From: Hyunsoonleella jejuensis
Lineage (GTDB): Bacteria > Bacteroidota > Bacteroidia > Flavobacteriales > Flavobacteriaceae
Assembly (NCBI RefSeq): GCF_900111025.1
Contig: NZ_FOFN01000001.1
Coordinates: 1,481,620-1,545,619 of the forward strand
DNA: 64,000 nt
Direction: 5' to 3'
Translations under genes and position numbers: made by a program
The notes under the pieces: model-generated
Databases searched by the model: none
What the model was told of the DNA's origin: nothing
Seen by the model: only the letters and a program-made list of their open reading frames with translations
Shown: in pieces, positions 26,166 to 34,110 of the stretch
Numbering within the stretch: the stretch's first letter is position 1
How the letters are laid out: each line of letters begins with the position of its first letter

Positions 26166-28406
26166 ATGCGTTTAGTTTTTATTATTTTAACACTTTTAGT
26201 TTGTTTTTCCTGTAAAAATGATAAATCTGAGTATGTTGATATTCAAAATATTAAGGGAAACATATTTGCTTCTTCAACTAAAATTCCAGATAATCATTTT
26301 CTAGGAGATCAAGCTTGCAAATCATGTCATGGAGAGCAATTTAAAGAATGGAAAGGGTCGCACCATGATAAGGCAATGCAAATTGCAAACGATTCAACGG
26401 TCCTTGGGAATTTTAATAATACAATTTTTAAAAGCCAAGAAGTAACCTCCAAATTCTACAAAAAAGAAGGTGATTTTTACGTAAATACTGAAGGGCGGGA
26501 TGGCGAGTATCATGATTATAAGATTGAATATACTTTTGGCGTTGAGCCATTACAGCAATATATAGTAAAATTTCCTGATGGGCACTACCAGTGTTTAAGG
26601 ACCGCATGGGATACAGAAAAACAAAAATGGTTTGATTTGTATCCCGATTTTAAAGTGGTGCATTCAGAATGGTTGCATTGGTCTCGCGGAGGCCTAAATT
26701 GGAATAATATGTGTGCTGATTGCCATTCTACCAACGTGAGAAAAAATTACGATTTAGAAACCAACAGCTACGATACCAAATATGCCCTGATTAATGTAAA
26801 CTGCGAAGCGTGTCATGGTCCAGGGAAAGATCATGTGGAGGCAGTAAACAGGCTAGGTGATAATTATACATTTGAAGGCGAGCTAAAGATGACATTTGCA
26901 ACAGAGCCAAAAGCATTGGTGGATGAATGCGCAAGGTGCCATGTTCGTAGGGAGCAGTATTCAGAATATTATAATTTTGAAGGTACATTTTTAGACCATT
27001 ATTTTCCTCAACTAATAGCAAATAACTTGTATTATCCTGACGGCCAAATTTTAGATGAGGTTTATGTATATGGGTCGTTTCTTCAAAGTAAAATGTATCA
27101 AAATAATGTTACCTGCACCAATTGCCACAATCCACATTCTCTGGAGTTAAGATTTAAAGGGAATATGCTTTGTGCACAATGCCACGATACTAAGGTTTAT
27201 GATACAACAGAGCATCATTTTCATGATGTAGACTCTGAAGGTGCCGAATGTATAAATTGCCATATGACTGGTAAGATTTATATGGGGAATGATTACCGAA
27301 GAGACCATAGTTTTAGAATACCAAGGCCAGATTTAAGTTTAAAATATGGCACACCAAATGCCTGTACACAATGCCACACAGATAAAGATGACACATGGGC
27401 TTGGGATAATTATAAGAAAACACATGGTGAGCCAAAGTCTAAACATTTTTCAGATTTATTAGCACCAGGTTTAACAGGCGATCCACACGGATTTGAAAAA
27501 CTTCTTGAACTATCAAAAGACACCATCTATCCTGAGATGGCAAGAGCTTCAGCTATAATGGCAATGGGAAATTATTTAGATGAGAATGCAATAAATAATA
27601 TGCTCTCTTTTTTAAACGATGATTCTCCTCTAGTTCGTGGTGCCGTTATTGATGCGCTAAATGAAAGCAGCAGTAATGATTTGGCAGCTTTTTTCATACC
27701 GTTACTTAAGGATAAGAAGCGCACTGTAAGAGTAAAAGCTTTTTTAGCTGTGGCATCTGTAAATCAATTTCAAATACCAGAAGAATATAAAGAAGTATAC
27801 AAAAAGGTTGAACAGGAATTTAATGACCACTTACAGGTAACTGCAGATTTCTCGGGAGGAAGAGCTAAAAAAGCTATGTACTACTTAAAAAAAGGAGATG
27901 TTTTGAATGCCATTGTTTGGTATGAAAAAGCTCTAGAAGTTGATGATTTGAATAATATGTTACGTATGAATTTGGCCAATTTATACTATAGAAACCAACA
28001 ATTTGAAGAAGCGGAAGCAGCTTTTAAACTCATTATAAAACAAGAGCCTGACTATGCACAAACCTATTATTCTTATGCGTTGCTGCTAGCAGAATTGAAT
28101 AGGACTGAAGAGGCTGTAAAACAAATGGAACTGGCCATTAAGCATATGCCCGAAAATGTAAGGTTCTATTATAATTTAAGCTTATTATATGATAAGATCA
28201 ACAATTTAGAAAAGGCTGAACGGACAGCAGCTAAGGGCTTAAAATTAGCACCTAATAATGAAAGTTTACTTTATGTTTTGGCTTATATATACCAAAAACA
28301 AGGGAACATTAATAAGGCAGTGAATATAGCATCAAGATTAGTGCAATTGTACCCGAACAATCAACAGTACAGAGTGTTTTTAAATCAAATAAGTACGCCT
28401 AAATAG
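26166..28406 (+). CDS. Octaheme c-type cytochrome lipoprotein with HEAT and TPR regions
   Basis: 746 residues. The lipobox (LVCFSC, Cys16) suggests a membrane-anchored exported protein. Eight CxxCH heme sites are at residues 51, 183, 213, 255, 317, 336, 362 and 400, starting with ACKSCHGEQFKEWKGSHHDK, which resembles the cytochrome c554 / multiheme family. Residues about 430-540 contain HEAT-like repeats (PLVRGAVIDAL, KRTVRVKAFLAVAS) and about 570-746 contain four to five TPRs (AIVWYEKALEVDDLNNMLRM). A protein-binding scaffold is thus fused to an electron-transfer module. The redox partner is unknown. It has a strong Shine-Dalgarno sequence (AGGAG, 26155-26159), rare in this group. It is divergent from the carH-like gene. 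Confidence 0.88.
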   Translation: MRLVFIILTLLVCFSCKNDKSEYVDIQNIKGNIFASSTKIPDNHFLGDQACKSCHGEQFKEWKGSHHDKAMQIANDSTVLGNFNNTIFKSQEVTSKFYKKEGDFYVNTEGRDGEYHDYKIEYTFGVEPLQQYIVKFPDGHYQCLRTAWDTEKQKWFDLYPDFKVVHSEWLHWSRGGLNWNNMCADCHSTNVRKNYDLETNSYDTKYALINVNCEACHGPGKDHVEAVNRLGDNYTFEGELKMTFATEPKALVDECARCHVRREQYSEYYNFEGTFLDHYFPQLIANNLYYPDGQILDEVYVYGSFLQSKMYQNNVTCTNCHNPHSLELRFKGNMLCAQCHDTKVYDTTEHHFHDVDSEGAECINCHMTGKIYMGNDYRRDHSFRIPRPDLSLKYGTPNACTQCHTDKDDTWAWDNYKKTHGEPKSKHFSDLLAPGLTGDPHGFEKLLELSKDTIYPEMARASAIMAMGNYLDENAINNMLSFLNDDSPLVRGAVIDALNESSSNDLAAFFIPLLKDKKRTVRVKAFLAVASVNQFQIPEEYKEVYKKVEQEFNDHLQVTADFSGGRAKKAMYYLKKGDVLNAIVWYEKALEVDDLNNMLRMNLANLYYRNQQFEEAEAAFKLIIKQEPDYAQTYYSYALLLAELNRTEEAVKQMELAIKHMPENVRFYYNLSLLYDKINNLEKAERTAAKGLKLAPNNESLLYVLAYIYQKQGNINKAVNIASRLVQLYPNNQQYRVFLNQISTPK

Positions 28407-28445
28407 AGATGCTGTTTTAGGGAAAGTACTTGCTTGTTTAATTTG

Positions 28446-28531
28446 TGCGCACGAGAAGATTCGAACTTCCACATCCTAAAACGGATACTGGCCCCTCAAG
28501 CCAGCGCGTCTACCAATTCCGCCACGTGCGC
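28446..28531 (-). tRNA. tRNA-Leu (anticodon GAG)
   Basis: 86 nt. The acceptor stem GCGCACG/CGTGCGC, the D-loop GGCGGAATTGGTAGACGCG, the anticodon stem CTGGC/GCCAG with loop TTGAGGG, a long variable arm and the T-arm GTTCGAATC are all present. The discriminator is A and CCA is not encoded. It follows tRNA-Lys on the same strand. Confidence 0.95.
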
Positions 28532-28548
28532 ATTAAAAGAAGTGTGTA

Positions 28549-28580
28549 AAAATAGAAAAAGTTAAGCAATAAAGCTTAAC
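28549..28580 (-). terminator. Hairpin between tRNA-Lys and tRNA-Leu
   Basis: On the minus strand GTTAAGC (28574-28580) pairs with GCTTAAC (28561-28567) across a 6-base loop, followed by TTTTTCTATTTTT. It may stop part of the transcripts after tRNA-Lys, or help processing between the two tRNAs. Confidence 0.5.
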
Positions 28581-28589
28581 TTCTTCTTG

Positions 28590-28662
28590 TGACCGGGCTG
28601 GGGCTCGAACCCAGGACCCTCTCCTTAAAAGGGAGATGCTCTACCAACTGAGCTACCCGGTC
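28590..28662 (-). tRNA. tRNA-Lys (anticodon TTT)
   Basis: 73 nt. The acceptor stem GACCGGG/CCCGGTC, D-arm GTAGCTCAGTTGGTAGAGC, anticodon stem TCTCC/GGAGA with loop CTTTTAA, and T-arm GGGTTCGAGCCCC are present. The discriminator is A and CCA is not encoded. Its U34 is a target of MnmA, encoded at 9.2 kb. Confidence 0.97.
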
Positions 28663-28694
28663 TAAAATAAAGGCTAACTTCCCGTTAGCGGGTG

Positions 28695-28724
28695 CAAATA
28701 TATAATGTTTAATTAATAAAACAA
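28695..28724 (-). promoter_or_regulatory. Promoter of the tRNA-Lys/tRNA-Leu unit
   Basis: TTG (plus-strand CAA 28722-28724), 19 bp, then TATATTTG (28695-28702) on the minus strand: a full match to the Bacteroidota -33/-7 promoter. A small GC palindrome, CCCGTTAGCGGG (28681-28692), lies between it and the tRNA. Confidence 0.75.
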
Positions 28725-28799
28725 TACTTTTTTTATATAATTTTCGTTTTTTTGTGCCTTAGTTATCTATGTTTTTAATAATCAATAACAAGCAATAAA

Positions 28800-29321
28800 A
28801 TGATCATAGTTTTACTCGGATATATGGGTTCTGGAAAGTCTTCTATAGGACGAATTTTGGCAAAAAAGTTAAACTATAAATTAATCGATTTAGACGACTA
28901 TATTGAAGAAAAAGAAAATGCAACCGTAAAAGATATATTTAGAACCAAAGGAGAGATTTACTTTAGGAAAAAGGAAACAGAATATCTTAAAGCGCTGCTA
29001 AAACTTAAAGAAAACACGATTTTAGCTCTTGGCGGCGGTACACCTTGTTTTGCTGGTAATATGGAGGCAATTTTAGAGGAAGATAATGCTGTGTCAATTT
29101 ATTTGAAGGGCTCATTGCCGTTTCTATCTGAGAAATTGTTTCAAAAGAAAGCAAAAAGGCCATTAATTGCGCATATAGAAACCGAGGAGTTAATGACAGA
29201 GTTTATTGGAAAACACCTATTCGAGCGTTCTCAATTTTATAACAAAGCTGAAATAACAGTTTTAACTGATAACAAAGAAAAAGCAGAAGTTGTAGAAGAT
29301 ATAATTCTGCAACTATTCTAA
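28800..29321 (+). CDS. aroK: Shikimate kinase
   Basis: 173 residues, the normal length. Visible are the P-loop GYMGSGKSS (7-15), the shikimate-binding Asp in LIDLDDYIEE (33-42), YFRKKETEYL (Arg of the shikimate site, about 56-66), LGGGTPCF (about 78-85) and a lid with KAKRPLI. It phosphorylates shikimate with ATP in the chorismate pathway to aromatic amino acids. The 3' end overlaps the convergent phosphoribosyltransferase gene by 9 bp. Confidence 0.95.
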   Translation: MIIVLLGYMGSGKSSIGRILAKKLNYKLIDLDDYIEEKENATVKDIFRTKGEIYFRKKETEYLKALLKLKENTILALGGGTPCFAGNMEAILEEDNAVSIYLKGSLPFLSEKLFQKKAKRPLIAHIETEELMTEFIGKHLFERSQFYNKAEITVLTDNKEKAEVVEDIILQLF

Positions 29322-29816
29322 AATAATTTGTTGTCTTTTTCCTTTTAAATCTACCTGAACATGCTCATGTAACGATGTGGATAGGGAAATACCTTTAAAA
29401 TCTGCTTTTACAGGGTATTTTTTGTGATTTCTATTTACTAATACCGCTGTTTTAAACTGTTTCAGAGGAACATTTAAAAAATGTTTAACACCATAAATTA
29501 AAGTAGTGCCAGAATTTAAAACATCATCTACTAAAACAATCGATTTATTGGTGTACTCTTCAGGTTTAAGTGAAGTGGAAATTTCAGAAAGCGGATTCTC
29601 TTTATCTATCGTAACCTTACACAAAATGGGCTGTATCTCAGATATGTCTTCTAGAATCGTTTTTAATTGTTTTGCCAGTAAATAGCCATTGGTACCAATA
29701 CCGGCTACTACCACCTCATTTTCATTTACATTAGCTTCATAAATCTGAAAAGCAATGCGCTTTATTTTATGCTCAATTTCTGTATGATTTAAAATAACAT
29801 TATCCTTTAAGTTCAT
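29313..29816 (-). CDS. Phosphoribosyltransferase-domain protein (PyrR-like)
   Basis: 167 residues with the PRPP-binding signature SIVLVDDVLNSGTTLIYG (about 97-114) and N-terminal ILNHTEIEHKIKRIAFQIYE, typical of the type I phosphoribosyltransferases that resemble PyrR. PyrR is a uracil phosphoribosyltransferase and RNA-binding regulator in Gram-positive bacteria; in Bacteroidota the role of these homologues is unclear. It overlaps the end of aroK and follows the S4 gene on the same strand with a 29-bp gap. Confidence 0.85.
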   Translation of the reverse strand: MNLKDNVILNHTEIEHKIKRIAFQIYEANVNENEVVVAGIGTNGYLLAKQLKTILEDISEIQPILCKVTIDKENPLSEISTSLKPEEYTNKSIVLVDDVLNSGTTLIYGVKHFLNVPLKQFKTAVLVNRNHKKYPVKADFKGISLSTSLHEHVQVDLKGKRQQIILE

Positions 29817-29845
29817 GACCTTGACATTAAAATAAAAACTTAAAA

Positions 29846-30217
29846 TTAATCATTTTCGCTGTTATAATCATCAATATCGCGTCTATCTTTTTTAGTAGGC
29901 CTTCCTGTACCTTTTTTTCTGTAATAATCCTTAGAATATTTAAGTAGCTCTTGCGCTTCAAACTCTGTTTTAGGAGTTGTATCGGTTCTATAAATATCAA
30001 CAATTTTAGCTGAAACTCTATTTGGAGGAATATCGTTTACAGTTAATTGATAATTAATTTGGTTTATGCGCAATTCAATTCTGTCTGTAGCATAAACTTC
30101 TCGACTTGGTTTCACCACATCACCATTCACTTTTATGTGCCCTTTTTTACATGCAGTTGTTGCTAAAGTTCTTGTTTTATAGTACCTCACGCACCATAAA
30201 TATTTGTCTACACGCAT
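29846..30217 (-). CDS. S4-domain RNA-binding protein (HslR/Hsp15-like)
   Basis: 123 residues from the ATG at 30217: MRVDKYLWCVRYYKTRTLAT is the exact start of the S4 domain, followed by KKGHIKVNGDVVKPSREV. The C-terminal part is basic (KKGTGRPTKKDRRDIDDY). Hsp15 binds 50S subunits carrying stalled nascent chains and returns them to the pool. An in-frame ATG at 30256 would add 13 residues without homology, so I prefer the inner start. It probably forms an operon with the phosphoribosyltransferase gene downstream. Confidence 0.88.
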   Translation of the reverse strand: MRVDKYLWCVRYYKTRTLATTACKKGHIKVNGDVVKPSREVYATDRIELRINQINYQLTVNDIPPNRVSAKIVDIYRTDTTPKTEFEAQELLKYSKDYYRKKGTGRPTKKDRRDIDDYNSEND

Positions 30218-30299
30218 ACAATTATTTATAAAACTAACGTTAATGTTCTTGCACAAGATTACATTAAAATTGTATCTTGCGCCTCAAAAATAAGCAATA

Positions 30300-31298
30300 A
30301 TGAGTTTAAGAAAAATCGCTTTTTTAATAATCTGCCTGACTTTAGTTTTTTCAGCTTGTAATAATGATGATGACAGTATTAATATACCTGAAGTGGTTAT
30401 TAGGGATAGAGCCGAACAACAAATAGCTGATAACGACTCAATAGTGAAGTATTTAACAACACACTATTATAATGCAGGAGATTTTATCGGTAATACAAAT
30501 CCTAAGATTGCTGATTTAATTATAAGTGAAATTCCAGAAAATGGTATTTTGCCAAATGATACAGATAGAGTTTTATACTCAAACGATGGGAATGATACCA
30601 ATGATGCTGTGCAAACCAAAACAATAAACTTCGCCGATACAGAGTATAAATTTTATATATTAGAATTGAATAAAGGAGGAGGCACGACTTCACCAAAATT
30701 TTCTGATAAAGTAAGGGTTATATATGAAGGTATGTTACTTAATAATTCTGTTTTTGACAGTGCCGTTACACCCGTTGATTTGAATTTGATAGGTGACCGA
30801 ATTACAACTTTTGGAACTATTCCAGGTTGGAGAAAAGTATTTCCTTTGTTCAACGTCGCTGAAACTTTTGTCGATAACGGAGATGGTACGATTTCCTACA
30901 GCAACCACGGAACGGGCGTAATGTTTTTGCCATCAGGATTATCCTATTTTGCAAATTCTCCATCATCTGACATTCCTGCATATGCACCGTTGATTTTTAA
31001 GTTCGAACTGCTTCAAAGTTTTGAAAACGATCATGACAACGATGGGGTGCCATCTTGGAAAGAGGATATAGATCAAGATGGTGAGTTTACAATCGATCCA
31101 GATGATCCTGAAAAGGATGGCGATGATGACACTGATAATGATGGTACGCCTGATTACGTTGATGCAGATGACGATGGTGACGGCGTATTTACTATAAATG
31201 AGGATTTAGATGGCGATGGCGATCCAACCAACGATATTGGGCCAAATGGAATACCTAGATATTTAGATCCCGAAGCAACTGAATCAAAAAATACATAA
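30300..31298 (+). CDS. FKBP-type peptidyl-prolyl isomerase lipoprotein with a calcium-type acidic tail
   Basis: 332 residues with a lipobox (LVFSAC, Cys20). An FKBP-like domain covers about 110-245: KFSDKVRVIYEGMLLNNSVF, IPGWRKVFPLF, GVMFLPSGLSYF. It is followed by a tail with repeated D-x-D-x-D-G units (about 245-325), for example DHDNDGVPSWKEDIDQDGE, DNDGTPDYVDADDDGDG and DLDGDGDP. Such units bind calcium in thrombospondin type 3 and similar repeats. The protein probably folds substrates in the periplasm or at the surface, with calcium stiffening the tail. The family is common in Flavobacteriaceae. A strong terminator follows. Confidence 0.87.
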   Translation: MSLRKIAFLIICLTLVFSACNNDDDSINIPEVVIRDRAEQQIADNDSIVKYLTTHYYNAGDFIGNTNPKIADLIISEIPENGILPNDTDRVLYSNDGNDTNDAVQTKTINFADTEYKFYILELNKGGGTTSPKFSDKVRVIYEGMLLNNSVFDSAVTPVDLNLIGDRITTFGTIPGWRKVFPLFNVAETFVDNGDGTISYSNHGTGVMFLPSGLSYFANSPSSDIPAYAPLIFKFELLQSFENDHDNDGVPSWKEDIDQDGEFTIDPDDPEKDGDDDTDNDGTPDYVDADDDGDGVFTINEDLDGDGDPTNDIGPNGIPRYLDPEATESKNT

Positions 31299-31300
31299 AT

Positions 31301-31331
31301 AAAAAAACTCACCATCAAGGTGAGTTTTTTT
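31301..31331. terminator. Bidirectional terminator after the FKBP gene
   Basis: ACTCACC (31307-31313), loop ATCAA, GGTGAGT (31319-31325) with an A-run before and a T-run after. It can also serve the convergent outer-membrane protein gene at 31359. Confidence 0.9.
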
Positions 31332-31358
31332 ATTTAGGCAAGTATCTCTACCTTAGGG

Positions 31359-31994
31359 TTAAAGGAGTAATGATAAGCTAAGTATCAGTTGGTCTGATCT
31401 TGTATCTAATCGGCTTTCTACGCCACCTATATTGTTGTTAATAAATGTTGCCTCGTTGTCACTAAATCCGCGTTCGTATCTTAAATCTATCCCTAATTTT
31501 TTCAAGTTTAACCCTATTCCAAAGTTTAAGCCTACTGAAAAATCGTTTTCTATATTATTTATAGATATATTATCAAATTCAGAATCTAGTATATATTGAA
31601 ATGAAGGGCCAGCAAAAACACTAATAGGGCCCAATACCTTAAGACCAACGAGTATAGGTGCGTCTAATTTACTCATTTCAAAACTATCGTTTCTGTAATC
31701 ACTTTTGGTCTTGGTATATACTAATTCTGGTCTTAAATATACTTTTTGTCCAATTTTTCCAAAGACACCAATGTGATAGCCTATGTTTCTATCGGGGTTT
31801 TCAGCATTGGAACCTATAGATTCGAAGTAATCTCCATTCCCTGTGTAATTTAATCCTCCTTTCAAGCCAAAACCAGTTTGAGTTTGCGCAAAAGACGATA
31901 ATGACAGTAGAACTAAGGCTGCTAGCAGTAAAACAAGTTTTACTTTAGAAAATTGACCTTTCAGTTCTTTTTGCAATTCATTTGTACTTTTCAT
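31359..31994 (-). CDS. Outer-membrane beta-barrel protein (PorT/OMP_b-brl_2-like)
   Basis: 211 residues. The signal peptide VKLVLLLAALVLLSLSSFAQ (cleavage after SFAQ) is preceded by a charged 18-residue stretch. The mature part is a series of beta strands starting FGLKGGLNYTG, with GYHIGVFGKIGQ, YLRPELVYT, SVFAGPSFQYIL and FGIGLNLKKLGIDLRYERG, ending in strand LILSLSLLL with the C-terminal hydrophobic pattern of barrels. This is the eight-strand PorT-like family (PF13568). Function unknown. The gene stands alone between two terminators. Confidence 0.87.
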   Translation of the reverse strand: MKSTNELQKELKGQFSKVKLVLLLAALVLLSLSSFAQTQTGFGLKGGLNYTGNGDYFESIGSNAENPDRNIGYHIGVFGKIGQKVYLRPELVYTKTKSDYRNDSFEMSKLDAPILVGLKVLGPISVFAGPSFQYILDSEFDNISINNIENDFSVGLNFGIGLNLKKLGIDLRYERGFSDNEATFINNNIGGVESRLDTRSDQLILSLSLLL

Positions 31995-32080
31995 AATTAT
32001 TCATTTTAAGATTTGATGTCAAGTCTACAATCAAAAACGTTGCCAAACGTTAAATATTTTAACAAACATCAAAATAAAAA

Positions 32081-32115
32081 AAGTGGTTTCTCAAAACTAA
32101 TTTGAAAAACCACTT
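32081..32115 (-). terminator. Terminator of the transketolase genes
   Basis: On the minus strand AAAGTGGTTT pairs with AAACCACTTT around an inner TTCAAA...TTTGAG stem, followed by TTTTTTTATTTT. It lies 23 bp after the stop codon of the C-terminal transketolase gene. Confidence 0.8.
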
Positions 32116-32138
32116 TAATTTAGCTTATACGATATAAG

Positions 32139-33092
32139 TTACTTTCTAGCTATTACGTTTTTAGCTTTTTCAACGATTGAAGCACTATTTAATCCATATT
32201 TTTCCATCAATTGCGCTGGTGTTCCAGATTCTCCGAAAGTATCGTTTGTTCCAACAAATTCTTGAGGTGCTGGATTATTTGTTGCCAATACGCGTGCAAC
32301 GCTTTCACCTAAACCACCTAGAATATTATGCTCTTCTGCAGTAACTACACAACCTGTTTTTGCAACAGACTCTAAAATAGCCGTTTCATCAAGAGGTTTA
32401 ATTGTATGAATGTTGATGACTTCTGCCGAAATACCTTGCTCATGTAAAGTTTTAGAAGCTTCAAGAGCTTCCCAAACTAAATGACCAGTAGCAACTATAG
32501 TAACATCTGTACCTTCAGTAAATTTAATGGCTTTACCAATTTCAAATTTTTGATTAGCAGGTGTAAAAATAGGAACCGATGGTCTGCCAAAACGCAAATA
32601 AACAGGGCCTTCATATTCTGCAATAGCAATTGTGGCTGCCTTAGTTTGGTTGTAATCACATGGATTAATAACGGTCATTCCTGGTAGCATTTTCATCATA
32701 CCGATATCCTCGAGTATTTGGTGTGTTGCACCATCTTCTCCTAAGGTTAAACCAGCATGCGATGCACATATTTTTACATTCTTGTTAGAATATGCAATAG
32801 ATTGACGAATTTGATCGTAAACCCTTCCTGTAGAAAAGTTAGCAAAAGTTCCTGTAAAGGGTATTTTACCGCCAATAGTTAAACCGGCAGCAATACCCAT
32901 CATATTGGCTTCGGCAATACCTATTTGGAAAAAACGCTCTGGATTTTCCTTAATAAAATCGTTCATTTTTAAAGACCCAATTAAGTCCGCACAAAGTGCG
33001 ACTACATTTGGGTTGGTTCTACCAAGCTCTGTTAGACCAGCTCCAAAACCACTTCTTGTATCTTTTTTTTCGGTGTATGTATATGTTTTCAT
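32139..33092 (-). CDS. Transketolase, C-terminal subunit
   Basis: 317 residues corresponding to the pyrimidine-binding and C-terminal domains of transketolase: [38 protein letters not shown] (catalytic Glu), [23 protein letters not shown] and [12 protein letters not shown]. Transketolase moves two-carbon units between sugar phosphates in the pentose phosphate pathway, using thiamine diphosphate. The gene lies 18 bp behind that of the N-terminal half. Splitting in two polypeptides is known in several bacteria and archaea. Confidence 0.93.
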   Translation of the reverse strand: MKTYTYTEKKDTRSGFGAGLTELGRTNPNVVALCADLIGSLKMNDFIKENPERFFQIGIAEANMMGIAAGLTIGGKIPFTGTFANFSTGRVYDQIRQSIAYSNKNVKICASHAGLTLGEDGATHQILEDIGMMKMLPGMTVINPCDYNQTKAATIAIAEYEGPVYLRFGRPSVPIFTPANQKFEIGKAIKFTEGTDVTIVATGHLVWEALEASKTLHEQGISAEVINIHTIKPLDETAILESVAKTGCVVTAEEHNILGGLGESVARVLATNNPAPQEFVGTNDTFGESGTPAQLMEKYGLNSASIVEKAKNVIARK

Positions 33093-33110
33093 TGTTTTAA
33101 AGTAAAGTGG

Positions 33111-33956
33111 TTAATAATCACCTAAGGTTTCAGGATTTTGTTCTAAGCCTATGGCAAGCTGTTCGTCGTTTGGCGCTTTACCATGCCATGCATGCGTGTA
33201 CATCATAAAATCAACACCATGGCCCATAACCGTTTTTAGTAAAACACAAACAGGTTTTCCTTTTCCAGTTTCGGCTTTGGCTTTTGCCATTCCAGATAAA
33301 ACAGCTTCTAAATTGTTTCCGTCTTCAATTTCTAAAACGATCCATCCAAAGGCTTCAAATTTCGCTTTAATGTCTCCCATAGGTAAAACATCATTAGTAG
33401 AGCCATCTATTTGCTGGCCGTTTAAATCTATAGTCGAAATTAGATTATCTACATTTTTTCCAGCAGCATACATAATTGCTTCCCAATTTTGACCTTCTTG
33501 CAGTTCGCCGTCTCCATGTAGCGAGTAGACGAGTTTATTATCGTTGTTTAGTTTTTTAGCTTGTGCTGCCCCAATAGCTACAGACATTCCTTGACCCAGA
33601 GAACCTGAAGCAATACGTACTCCAGGAAGCCCTTCATGGGTTGTTGGGTGTCCTTGAAGACGCGAGTCTATCAACCTAAATGTATTTAATTCTTCAACAG
33701 GAAAATAACCAGCCCTCGCCATCACACTATAGTATACGGGAGATATATGGCCGTTTGATAGGAAGAACAGATCTTCACCTATTCCGTTCATATCAAAAGT
33801 GTCTTTTCTATCCATTATTTCGTTGTAAAGTGCAACGAAAAATTCGGTACAGCCTAAAGAGCCTCCTGGGTGACCAGAATTCACCTTATGTACCTGTCTT
33901 AAGATATCTCTTCGTACTTGTGTACAGATATCTTCTAAGTGTTTAATGTTTGGCAT
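33111..33956 (-). CDS. Transketolase, N-terminal subunit
   Basis: 281 residues with the thiamine diphosphate-binding domain: VNSGHPGGSLGCTEF (about 22-36), LSNGHISPVYYSVM, GSLGQGMSVAIGAA and the ThDP motif GDGELQEGQNWEAIMY. The active enzyme needs the C-terminal partner encoded downstream. The ATG at 33956 is preceded by a complete -33/-7 promoter. The two halves have no sign of being a broken single gene: each has its own start and stop with a clean 18-bp gap. Confidence 0.94.
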   Translation of the reverse strand: MPNIKHLEDICTQVRRDILRQVHKVNSGHPGGSLGCTEFFVALYNEIMDRKDTFDMNGIGEDLFFLSNGHISPVYYSVMARAGYFPVEELNTFRLIDSRLQGHPTTHEGLPGVRIASGSLGQGMSVAIGAAQAKKLNNDNKLVYSLHGDGELQEGQNWEAIMYAAGKNVDNLISTIDLNGQQIDGSTNDVLPMGDIKAKFEAFGWIVLEIEDGNNLEAVLSGMAKAKAETGKGKPVCVLLKTVMGHGVDFMMYTHAWHGKAPNDEQLAIGLEQNPETLGDY

Positions 33957-33981
33957 GTTGAATTGATTATTTTTTGCGCCA

Positions 33982-34011
33982 CAAAAATAGGTGATTAAGA
34001 CAGTTTTACAA
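33982..34011 (-). promoter_or_regulatory. Promoter of the transketolase genes
   Basis: TTG (plus CAA 34009-34011), 19 bp, TATTTTTG (plus 33982-33989) on the minus strand: a full Bacteroidota promoter match, 25 bp before the ATG. Confidence 0.75.
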
Positions 34012-34083
34012 ACTTAAAACACCCTATTTTGTATAAACTACTAACTACTGTTAATAAGTTTACTTTTTTTGATATAAAATATG

Positions 34084-34091
34084 TAGGTTTG
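34084..34091 (+). promoter_or_regulatory. Candidate -7 element (TAGGTTTG) of tgt
   Basis: Exact TAnnTTTG, 19 bp before the tgt ATG at 34111. A TTG lies upstream but only 12 bp away, too near for the consensus spacing. Confidence 0.45.
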
Positions 34092-34110
34092 CTCACTTGT
34101 TTTTAGGTTT

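Noticed and set aside
29313..29816. PyrR attenuation system acting on pyrG
   Set aside because: pyrG is 26 kb away and its leader shows no anti-terminator/terminator pair of the PyrR type.
32139..33956. Transketolase as one gene broken by a frameshift
   Set aside because: Each half has its own start, complete domain and stop codon with an 18-bp gap; split transketolases are a known normal form.
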